A DNA stretch of 64,000 bases, taken from assembly GCA_002197995.1 (NCBI GenBank), contig NGZR01000001.1, positions 11,675,501 through 11,739,500 of the forward strand. The letters are read 5' to 3'. Below the pieces are notes generated by a model. The model saw nothing but the letters and a program-made list of their open reading frames with translations. It ran no database searches and had not been told where the DNA came from. This stretch comes from Gaeumannomyces sp. JS-464. Lineage: Eukaryota; Ascomycota; Sordariomycetes; Magnaporthales; Magnaporthaceae. Positions 34,850 to 47,611 of this stretch are shown here, in pieces (positions within the stretch are counted from its first letter, which is position 1; each line of letters starts with the position of its first letter). Position numbers and translations under genes: made by a program.

Positions 34850-35942
34850 GCAGTTGTTGCTGCTGGGGCGAACTGTTGACCATTTGCTGAGGCGAGCTGT
34901 GCACGAGATGCTGAGGGGGAGGAGGCGACGTGTGGGGGACATGCTGGGGAGGCATCTGCGGCAGCGGCGGAGGATGTGCCTGTGGCGGAGAAACCGAGTG
35001 CCTGTGGACAGGAGGGGCAGCATGAGGCGGATGCTGGGCGTGGTGAGGGAAGCTGGGCGGCATAGACGCTCGCCTCTGGTCCTCAAGATAATGCATCTGG
35101 TGCTGGTGCGCATGTTGCGGCTGCTGCTGGGGATACGGAGGGTACTGCGGCCCAGGGGCCATCTGAGGCGGCACGTGCGGCGCCATGGTCGTTGGGTTCT
35201 GGGGAGCGTAGATTGCGGGCTGGGGGACGAACGCGAAGCCGTTCACCTGCTGTCCTGGAGGCGACGGCCCGACAGGCTTGCCCATCATACGCCGCATATC
35301 GCCCCTAGACGGCGGCCGAGATCCCATTTGAGGCTGGGGCGTGTGTTGGCGTTGTGTTGCGTGGGCGTGAGGGGTGAACTGCACGCCGTTGGGAATCGGT
35401 GGCGATGCCGAGGGAGTGTGGTGCCTCATGTGCGGAGCGAATGGCTGCTGGCCCTGGAAGTGAGGCGGAAGCATGTGCGCATCCATGGAATTCTGGCGCG
35501 GGGGAGTGCCGTCTCCCTCCTCATCCTCATCGTCGTCGGCTCCTCCGTTGAAGTCCGAAGGACCCTTGTGCTCGGTTGCGCCGCCATGCTGTCGCGGGAT
35601 TTTGGGTTAGCTTCCAGCTCATGAGGCGTCAAACCGCTCGCGGGAGAAGCTGGGGGGGACTCACGAAGGTGTATCTTGTGATGAGCTCTCGCATATCACC
35701 CGACGAGTACTCGTAAAGCTTCTTGTTGGTGCCGAAGATGAAAACGGCAACGTCTACTGAGCAGAGAACGGAAAGCTCGTGCGCCTTCTTGAACAGACCA
35801 CCCTTGCGCTTGAGAAAGGTGCTGTTAAAAAGAGAAACGTCAGCGCAAGGAACTATGTCGACGGGTTAGGGGGAGGGTGCGCCTACACAGAGCGATTCCT
35901 GTCATCCTTAATCGCCTTGATCTCGATCTTTCTGCGGCCCAT
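33663..35942 (-). CDS. rlmA: SRF/MEF2-type MADS-box transcription factor (Rlm1/RlmA family)
   Basis: Exons on the minus strand are 35942-35887, 35821-35665 and 35588-33663, with introns of 65 and 76 bp; about 712 aa. The N-terminal MADS domain (residues 1-60) is intact: [59 protein letters not shown]. The intron splits the domain after residue 18. [11 protein letters not shown] follows, then a long Gln/Pro/His-rich activation-type region with a run of about 12 Gln encoded at 34814-34850, and a C-terminus ending [10 protein letters not shown]. In other fungi Rlm1/RlmA acts downstream of the cell-wall-integrity MAP kinase; that role here is inferred. Two one-base breaks cancel: a missing base at TT 34174-34175 and an extra base at GGG 33967-33969 (plus-strand letters). 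Without allowing for them, the protein appears to end about 105 residues early. Confidence 0.93.
34814..34850 (-). repeat. CAA-type triplet repeat (poly-Gln) in the MADS gene
   Basis: About 12 consecutive CAA codons on the coding strand encode a poly-Gln run within the disordered region of the MADS-box factor. Triplet unit length keeps the frame if the count varies. Confidence 0.9.
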
Positions 35943-37395
35943 TTTGAGGTGCCTTTGGCGAGGCTAGGACTGGGGGGAAACAGCGGCGAATGCTGCGATA
36001 GGACTCCGTTGTATGGAGGGCGCGTGGCCGAGGGGGCCTTCGTGTGTACGGCGTCAACCGTGCGATTGATGCTGGGGATCAACTCCAGAGATGCGCTGAC
36101 CGGGGCGCAGATGAGGGAAGGAGATGGGGGGCCAGCCAGGTATATATGGAAGAGAAGAGGAAGGAGATATCCAAGTCAGGGCCCTGCGCCGGCGAGCTGG
36201 ACAAGAGCTAGCTCTTTTGAAGTTGGATGAAGGACAGTGGGGAGACTGGCTAGTTTAGGGAACGTGCAAGCCGTCCGGGGAAGAAGGGAGGGTGTGCGGT
36301 CGACAGAGTTGCGATCGTGAGGACCGACAAGCAGCTGGCGTAGGTGGCGATAGAGTCGAGAGGGGAGGAGGAGGCTTAGTTTTTGTACGGGAGCTGTCGC
36401 GACAGCAAGGACCAGCAGCTAATTGACAATGGCCCAAAGCGGCAGTGTGGACCAGCGCGCAATACAAGGCTACAAAACTGCTTGCGAGGCGGTAGCGGTA
36501 TGTCCAGGCGAACGATGTTGTATGTTGTGCGCGCTGCAGAGGGGCTGATCGTGATCCAAAAATAGGTAGGCCGTGGGAGAGAGATGGGGAAACAAGAACA
36601 AGGCCGCGGGAGGTGTGGGCGAAGAAAAGAGAGAAAAAAATGATGGAAGGGCGCTCTGCCTGGTGAGCACAAAGGGCCTGGGGTGGCCTGCAGACCCAAG
36701 CGTGCAAAAAGCGGCGACTCAGGCGACAGGGACTCGACGGGGGCCCCACTCCCTCTCGCGGCGGGCGGAGACGTGCCTAGGGGACCTAGCCTACTCGGCA
36801 GCCGAGCGATGAGGCAGCCAGGCTGCTGAAGGTTCTCGCTAGCTGTCCCTGGCGTCCACGGCCGATTGGCTCTCCCGTCGCCGTTCCTGGAGGAGTCAGA
36901 TTTCCGCCTCGCCGGTTCTAGATTGCGGACTAGAGCACAGGTACCGACATCCATCAAACAACGTTAGGTATGGTTTGCAATCAACACCATCAACCTGCCA
37001 GAGACCTGAGGTAGAGAGGAGTATGCGGGCATGGTTGGGGTACCAGGTGCTGCCCCATTCGGCTTCCATTCGGCTCCCAGTCGCCGCCCCTATATGCAGC
37101 GTGGCTACTCAGGGCCTGGCCTGCTGGTAGGGACGTGCGTACGTAGTAGAGCAGATCTGCGTGGTTGCGTATGTAAATTGGTGTGCACTTTCCAAAGTCG
37201 GGCATCCTGCTGCTGGCCCCCATGTCCGGTTGGTTGCAGGCCGAGACTTGACGTTTGCGGAGAGCAAGCAAAGGAGCGAGGCCTGCTCGGGACTAGCTAG
37301 ATTGGGCCTTTTTTTTTTTTTTTTTTTTCCTTCTTTTTCTTTCTTTCAACCGCAGGCTTGCACGAGCTCCGTGTGCTTTGTCATTGTATCTACAA

Positions 37396-37438
37396 CCTAC
37401 CTACCTAGGTACCTAGGTACCTACCCATCTAGGTACCT
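37396..37438. repeat. Largest TACCTAGGTA cluster
   Basis: Over 43 bp the cores ACCTACC, TAGGTACC, TAGGTACC and TAGGTACC follow one another (ACCTACCTACCTAGGTACCT then further copies), so several palindromes overlap. This is the longest cluster in the window. Confidence 0.85.
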
Positions 37439-38221
37439 CCCTGCTGCCGAGTTGGTGCCACCGTGCTTGGCTTCTAGAAACCGAATTACCCGGCTGATGA
37501 CTCCTGGCGGACGTGGCCCCAACGGGCGGAGAGGTTCCATCTGTCGCACGCTCCCCCCATCTTGTCCCAACATGTACTGTACTGTACGTACTCGATACCG
37601 CGCGATCGACAAAACAGCGATCGCCCCGTCAGCATTCATTGCGGCAGAGACGCTCGAAATAAGGGACTGTTGGACAGCACCACGTTGGCTGCTATTATCG
37701 TCCCTGTCCCCCTGCTCCTATACCACGCGCCAGTCTATACATAACATTGCTATGTTCGCGCACAGGCAGCTTAAAATCTCGACAAGCTTCGCGGGCAGGC
37801 TCGCACAGACCCGAGGGACCACGGCGGTGGGACGAAGAGGACGGTGTCTCGCATCACTTCTCCACCGTCGCGTCGCATCAAACGCTCTCCCAATTGCGCC
37901 AAGGCTGTGTCAAGAATGGCCCCTTCTTGGCCATTTTGGAGCGGAGCCCAGCTCTCCACTCTGCAAGACGACTGGATGGAAGAGGCAAAGAAATGGAAGA
38001 AGGTCCAATGCCTGGAGCGATCTCGATGTGCGTCCACCATTCTTTTAACCCTATTCGGCCGGCGGTTGCTGCAAACGTCCCTGGCTGATCAACCGTATGC
38101 ATAAATTGAAAGCAAACAAAGCAAAGCACTGCGGACGCTTGACGCTTTGAGCAGTTCCAGATCCGGGCCTGCTCGGCTGTCCACCCGCAGTTCCTACTTG
38201 CTGAACCCTGGTGCTGGTGCC

Positions 38222-38241
38222 CACACACACACACACACACA
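38222..38241. repeat. (CA)n microsatellite
   Basis: About ten CA units in non-coding DNA, in the middle of the long gene-poor stretch. Confidence 0.9.
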
Positions 38242-41200
38242 TGCTATACTTTGTGCCCACACTAATGCGCCATTGGTCTCGACCGAACCTCCAGCGTCGC
38301 TGCGTCGAGGCCTTACCAAAGTTTGTATTTCGTATTGTCAGCAGTCCGTTGCCGTGAGAATGGGGCAGCGGGATATGGGCGGGGGTTGGAAGCCAGGGGC
38401 GAACAGGCTGATGATCTGTGCTCGGACGGTCCTGTCAACGTGGGTTGGCTGGGGTAAATAAACAGGACCACCCACGACGGTACCTCGATCTTGAAACAAA
38501 CACATCGAGTTCGGGCAGTTTAATCACCCGATTGTCGAGCTTGTGCCAGCGCCTAATTGGCAGGTGGTAGGGTGGTAGATGTTGTATACAGTATACGGTA
38601 TGGCCGGGTAAATTCTTTTTCCTCCCTTTGTTTCGGCTCAAGCCATCTGCCGTGCCAGATCTCGACAGCTGTCAGTCTAGGTAGACTCCATGCCAAGAAG
38701 CATGACGGCTCAGCAGCCAAATTTGTACTTTGGCTTATAAGTGGGCCTCCCGACTGCTTATTGCTGCTACCCCGCCGGCCCAGGAAGCGTCGGCCTGGCA
38801 GGTCCTAGGATCCCTAGGATCACTCCCAGGCGGCCGGTTCGGCGCGCCGATGGAAATGCGCAAAAAAAATCAAACCAGGGTCGCGTATCAGGAATGTGTT
38901 GCCCGGTGGGGACGCGTCGCAGGTTCGTAGCATGCGGACGAAGCCTATTGACGAGATGAACGACGTGAATTTTAAACTTTTTCTTTCGTTCTTTCAGATG
39001 CAACCTGGCGAGCCGTGCGCATCGAGGGCTCGCCGCACTATCTGATCTGATCTGCCCGCTGGGCGCCCAGGCGCCTCAATGGCGACGCCCGGTGCCCGTC
39101 CGTTTGAGGTGTGGCCGCGAGTGAACCCCGGCGACCTGAGCAGGAACGGCCAGATGGCGTTTGTTTGCCGCCCTCCCCGCCTGTCTCGCCTTGGACCCTG
39201 CAAAAACGGCTGACTTGGCACAACCAGGCCCCTGCCCCGTCACGTTTGGGGCCCTTTTCCCTCCTCTGGGCACGACTCCAGGGTACCGCCTGAGAAAAAC
39301 CCCACGAGTCGATGAAAATTTCCCGAGATGGAATGGCTTCTTCAAGAACCTGACATGGGCGACCGGCATCCCCACTACACCACACTTGAGCGTTCGTTTC
39401 AATATGCCTGCGCTGACTGCCATCTGCCATGTGCCATCTGCCATCCCACCCCGACGCCCCTTGACCCCAGAACGTCATCGGCGGGAGCAGAACGATTCTG
39501 ACAAAAATAATACCCACGGCTGCAATGGCACCATATGTCCATCCGTGAGATTGGACCTTCACCGGCCGGGCCCTCCTTAGCTTGGAGGGCGCTAAGAATG
39601 TGTCATAACCTCCCCGTCCATCCCACCTAGGTTGGCTCCCGCAGCCACATATGTCAGTTGCCTCTGGTATTAGTACCCGGGGGGTCGTTCCGCTGTGCTT
39701 GGCAACATCCCGTGATTCCACATCCAGGCTAGGCCACAGAGGCGGCGTCGCCGTTGCCTAGGCGTCACAGATATCCCTCTTGTTGTCGATCATGTCTAGC
39801 GCCTGCCCTGGGATTTCAATTGTGGGGGAAGCACCACATTCCTTGTATCACTGTTTCCCGGCCCAGACCCTTTCATTTTCTTCCGTCGTGAATATAAACA
39901 AAGTTCCGCTACCAAGTTCAAAACAATCATGAGGCTCTTGACATGGGGTCAAGAAATGCACTAAGTGAAAGGGCATGATGGTGGTTGCTTTAACAGAAAT
40001 GCTGCCAACACCTGCGCCGGGGGGCTTGAACTGTTCATGGGCTACCTTCACCCTGCCCGTAAAGAGCCGAGACCAACATGCAAGGAAAACAGCATGCTAG
40101 AACCCTGACGAATTGCAGTATGGAGCAAGAAGAAGAAGAAAAAAAAAAGAAAGAAAAAAAGAACAGAAAATAAGATGGTGGGCCTTGTTCACGATCTAGG
40201 TCCGTCGATCCCGCAGCTCGTCATGGGAGGGGCTCGTTGAAACGCCAGATGCTCGCTCGCGCGAATCCCACGAGATCCAAACCGGCGACGGGAGCAAGGG
40301 CCGGCATTGAGCCAACGCCAGATGTGCCCGGATGTGGAAGCGAGATCGTACGTGTTTCCACGGGGCTCACGTGTGCGCTGACTGGGAGATGCACGCTTCC
40401 CGCATTGGGGATTTTCCCATCCTTATGATACGCATACATGAACACGCCCAGCCAGGGGCCGAGTAGCTTAAATCCAAATCTGGAACAGGCTCGGCTGGTC
40501 ATACTGCACATACATGCAGGGCATGCAACTGGCTGCAAACACCGTTTTTTTTCTTCTCCCTCCCCGGATATATGGGGGGTTGCAGTGAAACGTTTGGTGG
40601 GCCAATCTAAATGCCGCATGAGGAGGAAGGGGTCGAGTTTGCCGGGGCTCTTTCTGTCGGCCAGGCGGCCGGGCTCGGGCAGGCGCTAATGCGGCCGACA
40701 GTCGCGCGATTCTTGCGAGCACTCGAGAGAGGGATTTGGGATTTGGCCGCCCGCCCTGGGCTTCCTCCCTCAAGCATGGCAGGCGGGCAGCTGGGCATGC
40801 AGAAAGGTAGCATTCCAGCAGCTGGGCGGGACGGACGACGGTTTGGTAGTATTTCGTCAGCATTCGCAGAAACGAAGGCCGACCAGAGAGCAGACGGAGA
40901 ACCTATCGGGGTTGTTGCTATTTTTGGGATATTTTTAGAAACACCACGCTTGCTTGGTGTTCCTGCAGTGCACCCGGTCCCTTGGGTGCCAGCGGACAGG
41001 CCCTCTCGGCTGTCAACTCGGGCCAATGGCGTGCCCGCCGTTCGGGATCTGGGCAATTGGATCTGGCGCTTAGGTGCTCGCGACGGCATATGCCCCGGCC
41101 AATCAGCTGCTTAGGACCCCCTCTCCAGAGCTCGGGTGGGGAATCGTCGACTTGCCGCAATCCCTCGAGCGCCCCATTATTCCAATATTGACCTCCATCT

Positions 41201-43315
41201 CGACGTACGGCTTCAATGAACGGTGAGCCTCTGGACAGATTCTCTGCAGACTTCTTGTCGCTTGCCAGGCGATGTGACCCAGACTGCTGCCGACATGGGC
41301 AATCTACCAGGAAGATAGCCGCTGGCGCGGTCAAATGTCCCAAAAATATCAACAGAGACGGCCATCTCGTCACCACCCAGCTCGGCGTCGGTCGCGCTTA
41401 TCTACCTACCACCCACACCAACCAGCACGCACTGCGACTCTGACCATGCCCTTTCTGGAAAGATTCAACGAATCCGTCACATGATCTATCCGTCGCCCTC
41501 TCGATGACTGCTGTTTTGCTGCCGCAGCTCCGGCTCCTTTTTCTAGCTCTCTCTCTCTCTTCGCAGCGGTGTGACTGTCCGACCCGGGCTCCCTGCTCCA
41601 CAGCTGATCCATCCTCTCGCGTTCGAGATCCCAGATTCCCATTGTCGCTTTGCTGGCGGTCTGCACCAAGGCTCCACGAGACCGACATGAGGCCGCGTGG
41701 GGGGGCAAAGACAGAGACGAGTCTAAACATAACATCACTCAATATATCGGACACTAATAGGATCGCTCTCAAGCGCCCGCTGCGCTATGAATGAGCAGAT
41801 GGTTGCAGGCTGCCCGTCATCTTGCCATCTCCCTAGGGTCTTTCTAGACGTCTGCTTGATCCCATTTCCTATTCGCCACTTTTGTGGACAAATACTCTTC
41901 CTTTTTCGATCGTCCAAATGCATTTGCGTGAGATTACACCAAACAAAACTAACGCCAGCAATAGTCTGAGCTCGCTTGAGGTGACGCAAAAACCGCCGGG
42001 AAAACATGTAGTATGTGGGCAGACGAGTGTAATCCCACACCCGGGCGACCTCCCCGCCCAACTCACCACCCGTTTCCTTACCACCCGCCACCGTCCGGAC
42101 ACGGAGACGCTGCAGCCAGCCCTCCCTCCCAGCTCCTCGGGAGTCCCCTTTTCTTGGCATACCATCCCACCAGCTAGCCCTCTCTAACGGCGTGCGGGAG
42201 GTGTGGGTAAGGTGGTTATAAAAAAAGATTCAAGGTTTTGGAGACCTTTACCGACCCGCATCGTTGCCTCCCTCCTCTTCCCCTCCCTTCTTCCCCTCCC
42301 CTCCACAACCTCCAGGTACGTACCTGTAGTAGCAGGACGCATCCAACGTCCATCTTGCCGTGCAGTGTCCAATCGTGGCCTGTCCTTCAACCACCGCCTT
42401 TCGCTACCTGTTTCCTGACGCCCCCCTGACGGCCGACCTTCACACACCCATACGCGGTTAAGGTACCTACCTAGGTGTTCACGTAGTAGGCATGCGGACA
42501 AAGGGGCACGGTCAGGTGCAACAACTGCACCCTTGCCCTGTAAAAAACCACTATCGGTGCCGCAGAGCCGCCTGACCGTTCCTGGAAAGCGGCAGCCAAC
42601 CTACCTGCATAGATAGTTCCACAAGGTCAACTCATCTGTAGGTTTGCCCCCCATTCCGAATCCCACCCGCCATCCGCCCCGGAAGGCCGCTCACCCTGAA
42701 CGCGCCTTTCTCTCTCTTGTGCTCCCTCCCAGGCACGCGCAACCCTGCGCACGCGCCCACACACACTCTCTCTCTTCCGCGGCTAGAGTTACTCCTTTCT
42801 CTTGCCCCTGACCGTGCACACCCCGAGATTCGATGCTTGTCTCCAGGCGACCATCGTCGCCGCCCAAAAAGGGGGACGTCGCGGCTGCTGTGGGCCCGCA
42901 TCTCGTGAAGCAAATTTCCCCTTTTAGCTACTGGCAGCCTCCCTTTTATCCCCATCCCAGGCCCTCGAGTCCTGTGCCCTCTGATGTCTCTCTCGAGGTT
43001 TCTGTCAGCTCCAGCGTCTGCGTGAGGCACAGGTAGATGGCCCGGCGGCTGCGTTTCTCGTGTTGATGCGCTTCACCAGGGGCCGGCCCATGGCGGATGA
43101 GCGTGAGATGGAACAAGGGGTGGGTGATTGTGATGGCCGTTGTCGGCATACACGCGTCTGACCGGGGTGGAACGCAACGGGAAACGGATGGGAAATTCGT
43201 TCCATCATCGAACCTTCATGCTCACCCGAGTTGCCCCTGAATCTCTACCGAGCCACCAACTTACACGTATTGTACACACACCAAGCCCTCTCGTTTCAAC
43301 CTATCTACTCGTGTC

Positions 43316-45925
43316 TTAGTGATCTCCTGCTGCTGCCGCCGCAGAGTCCGCCGCACTGGGGTAATAAAACGCCACGACGGCAATGATGACATATGCGGCA
43401 AGCAGCAGCGCCCCCTCAAGGTAGTTGCTGCGCCCGTCCAGGACCAGAAAGTTCGCAATGAAGGCGGCCAGGAACAGGCAGACCGTTTCAAACAGCGTAA
43501 AGCGCAGCGTCATCTCCCTGTCCAGCGTCCACCCCAGCATCACAATGAACGGCGTGACAAAGAGCGCGATCTGGATCGAGCTCCCGATCTGTAGAGCGAG
43601 TTAGCCAATGCCAAGATTCCGTGAGGGAAACTAGAACAAAGACTCACAGAGACAGCTATTGCCAAGTCGAGCTTGTTCTTGAGCGCCACCGTGATGGCCG
43701 TCACGTGCTCGGCCGCGTTCCCCACGATCGGCAGCACGATCAGTCCAATAAACGCCTCGCCCAGAGGCGATGCCGGCGTCGCCAGCATGTCCGAGATGGC
43801 GCCGACCATCAGCTCCGCGCAGTATGCCACGAGCCCTGTCGACACGAGGAGGAGTAATGTGGCTGCTCGGGTCGAGAGGTGATGGGCTTCGTCTGCCGAC
43901 GAGCTGGCCGCCACACCACCGGCCGGGGCTGCACCGCCGCCGCCCGCTTGCCCGGAGCCCTCGCACGCGGTCATGCCCGAGGCCTGGGACGGGCAGGCAC
44001 TTGCGTGCGGCTTCCCACACGAGCTGCAGTATGTCTGGCTCAACCGGCCCGGGAGGGAGGCGGTGCGCCGGACGCCGACACGGACGGTGGGTCTCCGGGT
44101 GCCGACGCTGGGCCTGTTGTTGGCTGTTTGTTGGTCCAAAAATAAGCCGGGCGTCAGGCTGCGGCTGAGAGTGTCTCGCAGCCTTGGCCTCGGTCTTCCA
44201 GCCGAGACGGTCCGGAAAAGCCCTTCGCTGCTTACACCAGATTTGGAGTAAGGATGTCTCGTAGAGCTAGCCCACTGCAGCGTGCCTGGTTCAGCCGCCT
44301 CGGTACTTGGCGCCTCGTGGCCGCTATTGGAATCAACGTCTCTATGATTAAATGCAGCTTGTCCGCGCCCCTGCTGGTGGTTACGACGTCTCCGTAGCTT
44401 CGTGATGGGTCCTCGTTCGGCCGCCGTCCCGGCTGTTGGCCATTCTCGCGAGGGGCCGGGCAGTGTGGTGGATGTATTCGACGTGGCGCTGTCCACCGAT
44501 GCCGTTCGTGCGTTTACTACCGTGGAACCAGCCGACACGGTGCCGGCCTTGCGCTTGCGACCCATCAAACGCATTAGAACTCGCCTAGACCTGGCCTTGC
44601 GAGAGTGGACAGACTCTGTGCCGACGTAGCTATGGTCGGATCTCCAGTCGCTCGAGTCTCGATCGGGGGACTCGTGAAGAAGTGCCGCGACTGGTCCAGG
44701 CTGTGCCTCTTGGTCGATCATTGCCTGTGGTAGCGATCTATATAAATAGGCGTGAGTTTTAAGCTGGAAAACGAGGTATAGTATATACACCGCTAGGAGG
44801 ACCTTCGCAGCAAAAGAAACGTTAGGAAAACTCGAGTGAACTCGTCCCTTCGGGCTCATAGACTGAGCAAAATACTAAAGGGGACAATAAACCTACTACA
44901 CTCGTAATGTGACTGATCTTTAAATCCTGCTTCTTGGCCAGTGTGTCGTCTTGAAACGACGCATGAAATGCCGTCTTATGGCTTAGGTCAGTCGAAATTC
45001 TAACCTAACCGGCGACACAGGGGCCGCCGCATAAGAATCACACTCTTACCGGGAGAGCAAGACTGATCACACTGAGGCTCAAGAGACAAGCCATAGTCTG
45101 TGTAACGGTAGGGTTATAAACCTAAGACGTATTGCATGTCAGAGAGCTCCAGGTCAAAGAAAATGTCATTGGGGCAAAGGGCAGTCACTTTTGTCGAGAC
45201 TGAATACAGACCTGCTCTCTAAAGCGCAATCCGCCTAGAAGGAAACACATGCCGAGGATCAACAGCAAGTTGGCAAGTATAGAGCCCAGCAGCGATGCCT
45301 GCACGATCCTGATCTCATCTTTGACGAGGGCAATGACGAAGATGATGAGCTCGACCGCGTTGCCAAACGTGACATTCATGAGGGCGCCAACAGCAGGCCC
45401 CCGGCGCGCGGCCATGCTCTCGGTTGCAAAGCTCAGGAGGTTTGCCAGTGGGATGATGGCCACCGAGTTCATGCCGAAAACCAGGCCAGGCCCCACGGCG
45501 GCCCCCGAGCTTCGTGCATTGCCGACCACGATCCCGATGGGGACAAAGAGGAGGAGTACGTTGACGTAGCTGGATACCATAATGGCCTTGGTAGTGAAGA
45601 GAAGCCTGGCGAGAAGGGTGTTGGGGTTCTTAGTGGTGGATTGGGCGTTCTTCACGCTCGGCTCTGGCGGTTCTATGATGTCTTTAGACACCTCTTCTCG
45701 GGGCTGAGGACCACAACGAAGAGGCGAGCTGGCATATACACTGTCGCCAGGAGTCAACCATGCTTGTGGTATGGTGTAGCTGAGAGGTGGGACATGGTCG
45801 GTACGGTCGTCATGGTCGCTGAAGATGTGAGAGCTTTGAGGAGATGTTCCAGGTTCTGGTACCAGTGGTGGGGTCGCATGTGCATGTCCTTGGTCCGTCG
45901 ATGGACTAGCTAAAAGCTCCTTCAT
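43316..45925 (-). CDS. Vacuolar-type Ca2+/H+ exchanger (CAX/Vcx1 family) with long internal loop
   Basis: Five exons on the minus strand: 45925-45212, 45121-45050, 44974-44897, 44802-43648 and 43588-43316, giving 763 aa. Every splice restores family sequence (REQ/VYNPTVTQTM, SLALP/TAFHASF, SHITSV/VLLAVYILYL, LAIAVS/IGSSIQIALF). The two cation-binding alpha repeats are present: GNAVELIIFVIALVKDE (about residue 188) and GNAAEHVTAITVALKNKLD (about 649). About eleven membrane segments are visible. Such proteins use the proton gradient to load Ca2+ into the vacuole. The N-terminal 100 residues are hydrophilic. Between the two halves sits a basic, Ser/Arg-rich loop of about 275 residues (about 314-590) with no recognisable domain, much longer than the short acidic loop of yeast Vcx1. 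The frame is clean within exons. Confidence 0.92.
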
Positions 45926-47137
45926 CGATGAGGTATTTGCGGCCGTTCAAGGGGTGTGCAAAACTTGTCCTGGAAGCAGACAGAAGAATGGACGGTGCAG
46001 CTCTAGGAAGTCTCAAGCAGCCAAGCTGTAGCGCATCGAGAAATTGGACTCTAGGGCCAAAGACAGAAGAGATTGAAGGACGCAGGCTCGAGTATAAACA
46101 AAAGAGCCACGACTAGTTGGAATAGAGGCAGGAATATTCAGTCAGCCATCGTCTAAACATTGTTTTGTGTACCTTCATTGTAGCCCATGCCCAACGCCAT
46201 GCGGCTTGCGATTTGCTGCGCAGGTGGCGGAAAGCTGCCTCTCATGGCTGATGCGGCTACTCGATCTCATCCTAAGTTGAAAGTAGGCCACCGCAGTCAC
46301 TGTCATGCGAAACTTAACGCGATCCATCCGTCAGCTCTCGCATACCTGCAAGGGCGAAACCCGTCATGCAGTTTTGGCGAGAAGGGAGGAACTCCAGCTG
46401 AGGGAGCGAGTGGCTTCATTAGGGGAGCTGGAACTGAGTTTGCCGGACACCAGACCAGCCGCTCGACAGGGGAAACATCAGCCTGTGCGGGTTTTGACTT
46501 TTGATCTGGCATGTTTTTTGTTCTTTTTCGGCAGAGTACCGCGAGAACAATCGCCCGATCACGAATAGCGAGACAGAAAACGACATCCGATGCACTCGTC
46601 GCCCGCAGTGTGGCAACGAGGAGTTGAAGTTGGGAAGAGAGGTGGCGGTGGACGGGGGGTTGACGGAAGACGAGACATAGTAGGCATTTCAGCATGACAA
46701 GCCATGGACTCGGATCAGACACCGCTAGAAGGAGCCAACCAACCATAGATTAACTTAGTCTTGAAGATTGGCCGATCGGGCCCAGCATGTCAGTCGGGTT
46801 CTCGCATATCAGGTATCGTTTGTGGTCAAGGTTTGCGACTGGGGCCTTGCTGGGCCTTCGCGATTATTCTGGCGGCAGATATTAAGGTGAATCACCACAA
46901 AGCTGCCCCTGACCTGACTCTCCATAGGTTTGCTCTCGGGCACCTTGGTTGGGTAGAGACGCGGGTTGGCACACAATGTTTCGCAGTCTCAGATATTTGC
47001 TGCAGACTGAAGAATCGCTCTCCTCCTCGGCTCATCCTTGGAGCGGTGCTGTATGCCCGAGATCCGGAGTGATGCCTCCTTGGTTTGGCGCCGCGTAGGG
47101 TTGCGCGCACCAGGCGGCTCGGGGGTGAGTATGTGGC
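45926..47137. other. Intergenic, Ca2+/H+ exchanger to thioesterase
   Basis: About 1.2 kb holding the exchanger promoter and the thioesterase 3' flank. Open frames such as 46303-46746 (minus) have no recognisable features. No RNA gene is seen. Confidence 0.5.
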
Positions 47138-47611
47138 TCAGATGTTCATGTACTTGGTGTGGCTTCCGGTAGCGACCACAGGGCCTTTCTCGCCGGGAAC
47201 CGACCCGAGTTTCCTGATCTCGACTTGGGTAAAGGCCAGGTTCCTTCCAACTTTGCTGACCCAGCTTTCGATCTCGAGGGTGTCGCCCTCTTTGGCCGCG
47301 CCGACGTAGCTCACGTGGATGTCGGCGCTGACTCCGGTGCGGTCCAGCCCTTTGGCGGCGGCGATGGACATGCCGCCTGCCCAGTCGACCAGGGTGGCGG
47401 AAACGGAGCCGTGCAGGATGCCCTTGCTGTTTATATGTTGTTTTTCCAAGGGCAGGTGGGCAACCACGCGACCCGATCCGCTGGCAGCCGAGACGATGGC
47501 GATGCGGGGGAAGAAGAAGCCGTAGACGGGTGAGTTTGGCTCTATCGACTGCCAGCGCTTGCGCACGTGCGCCAGCGTGTCTTGCTGTGCTGCGGTCTCT
47601 GTCTCGGCCAT
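47138..47611 (-). CDS. Hotdog-fold acyl-CoA thioesterase (PaaI/THEM2-like)
   Basis: A single-exon gene of 157 aa. The hotdog core is clear: ILHGSVSATLVDWAGGMSIA (residues about 65-84) holds the HGG-type active-site loop and the Asp on the central helix, followed by GVSADIHVSYVGAAKEGDTL and a strand ending FTQVEIRKL. Members of the family hydrolyse medium- or long-chain or phenylacetyl-type acyl-CoA thioesters. The substrate cannot be read from sequence. The N-terminal helix (DTLAHVRKRW) and the total length fit the ACOT13/THEM2 group. There is no obvious targeting signal. The frame is intact, with a good ATG context at 47611. Confidence 0.88.
   Translation of the reverse strand: MAETETAAQQDTLAHVRKRWQSIEPNSPVYGFFFPRIAIVSAASGSGRVVAHLPLEKQHINSKGILHGSVSATLVDWAGGMSIAAAKGLDRTGVSADIHVSYVGAAKEGDTLEIESWVSKVGRNLAFTQVEIRKLGSVPGEKGPVVATGSHTKYMNI

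Larger units (their letters stand above)
35943..43315. other. 7.4-kb gene-poor region upstream of the MADS gene
   Basis: No convincing protein gene on either strand. It includes the MADS-box promoter (from 35943), a 20-T run at 37309-37328, a TACCTAGG cluster at 37396-37438, a (CA)n repeat at 38222-38241, A-rich stretches at 40129-40170, and another TACCTAGG copy at 42462-42475. Pyrimidine-rich patches (42240-42310, 42650-42790) resemble fungal leaders, so non-coding transcripts or a very long MADS-gene leader are possible. Open frames here lack domains and are interrupted. Confidence 0.5.
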
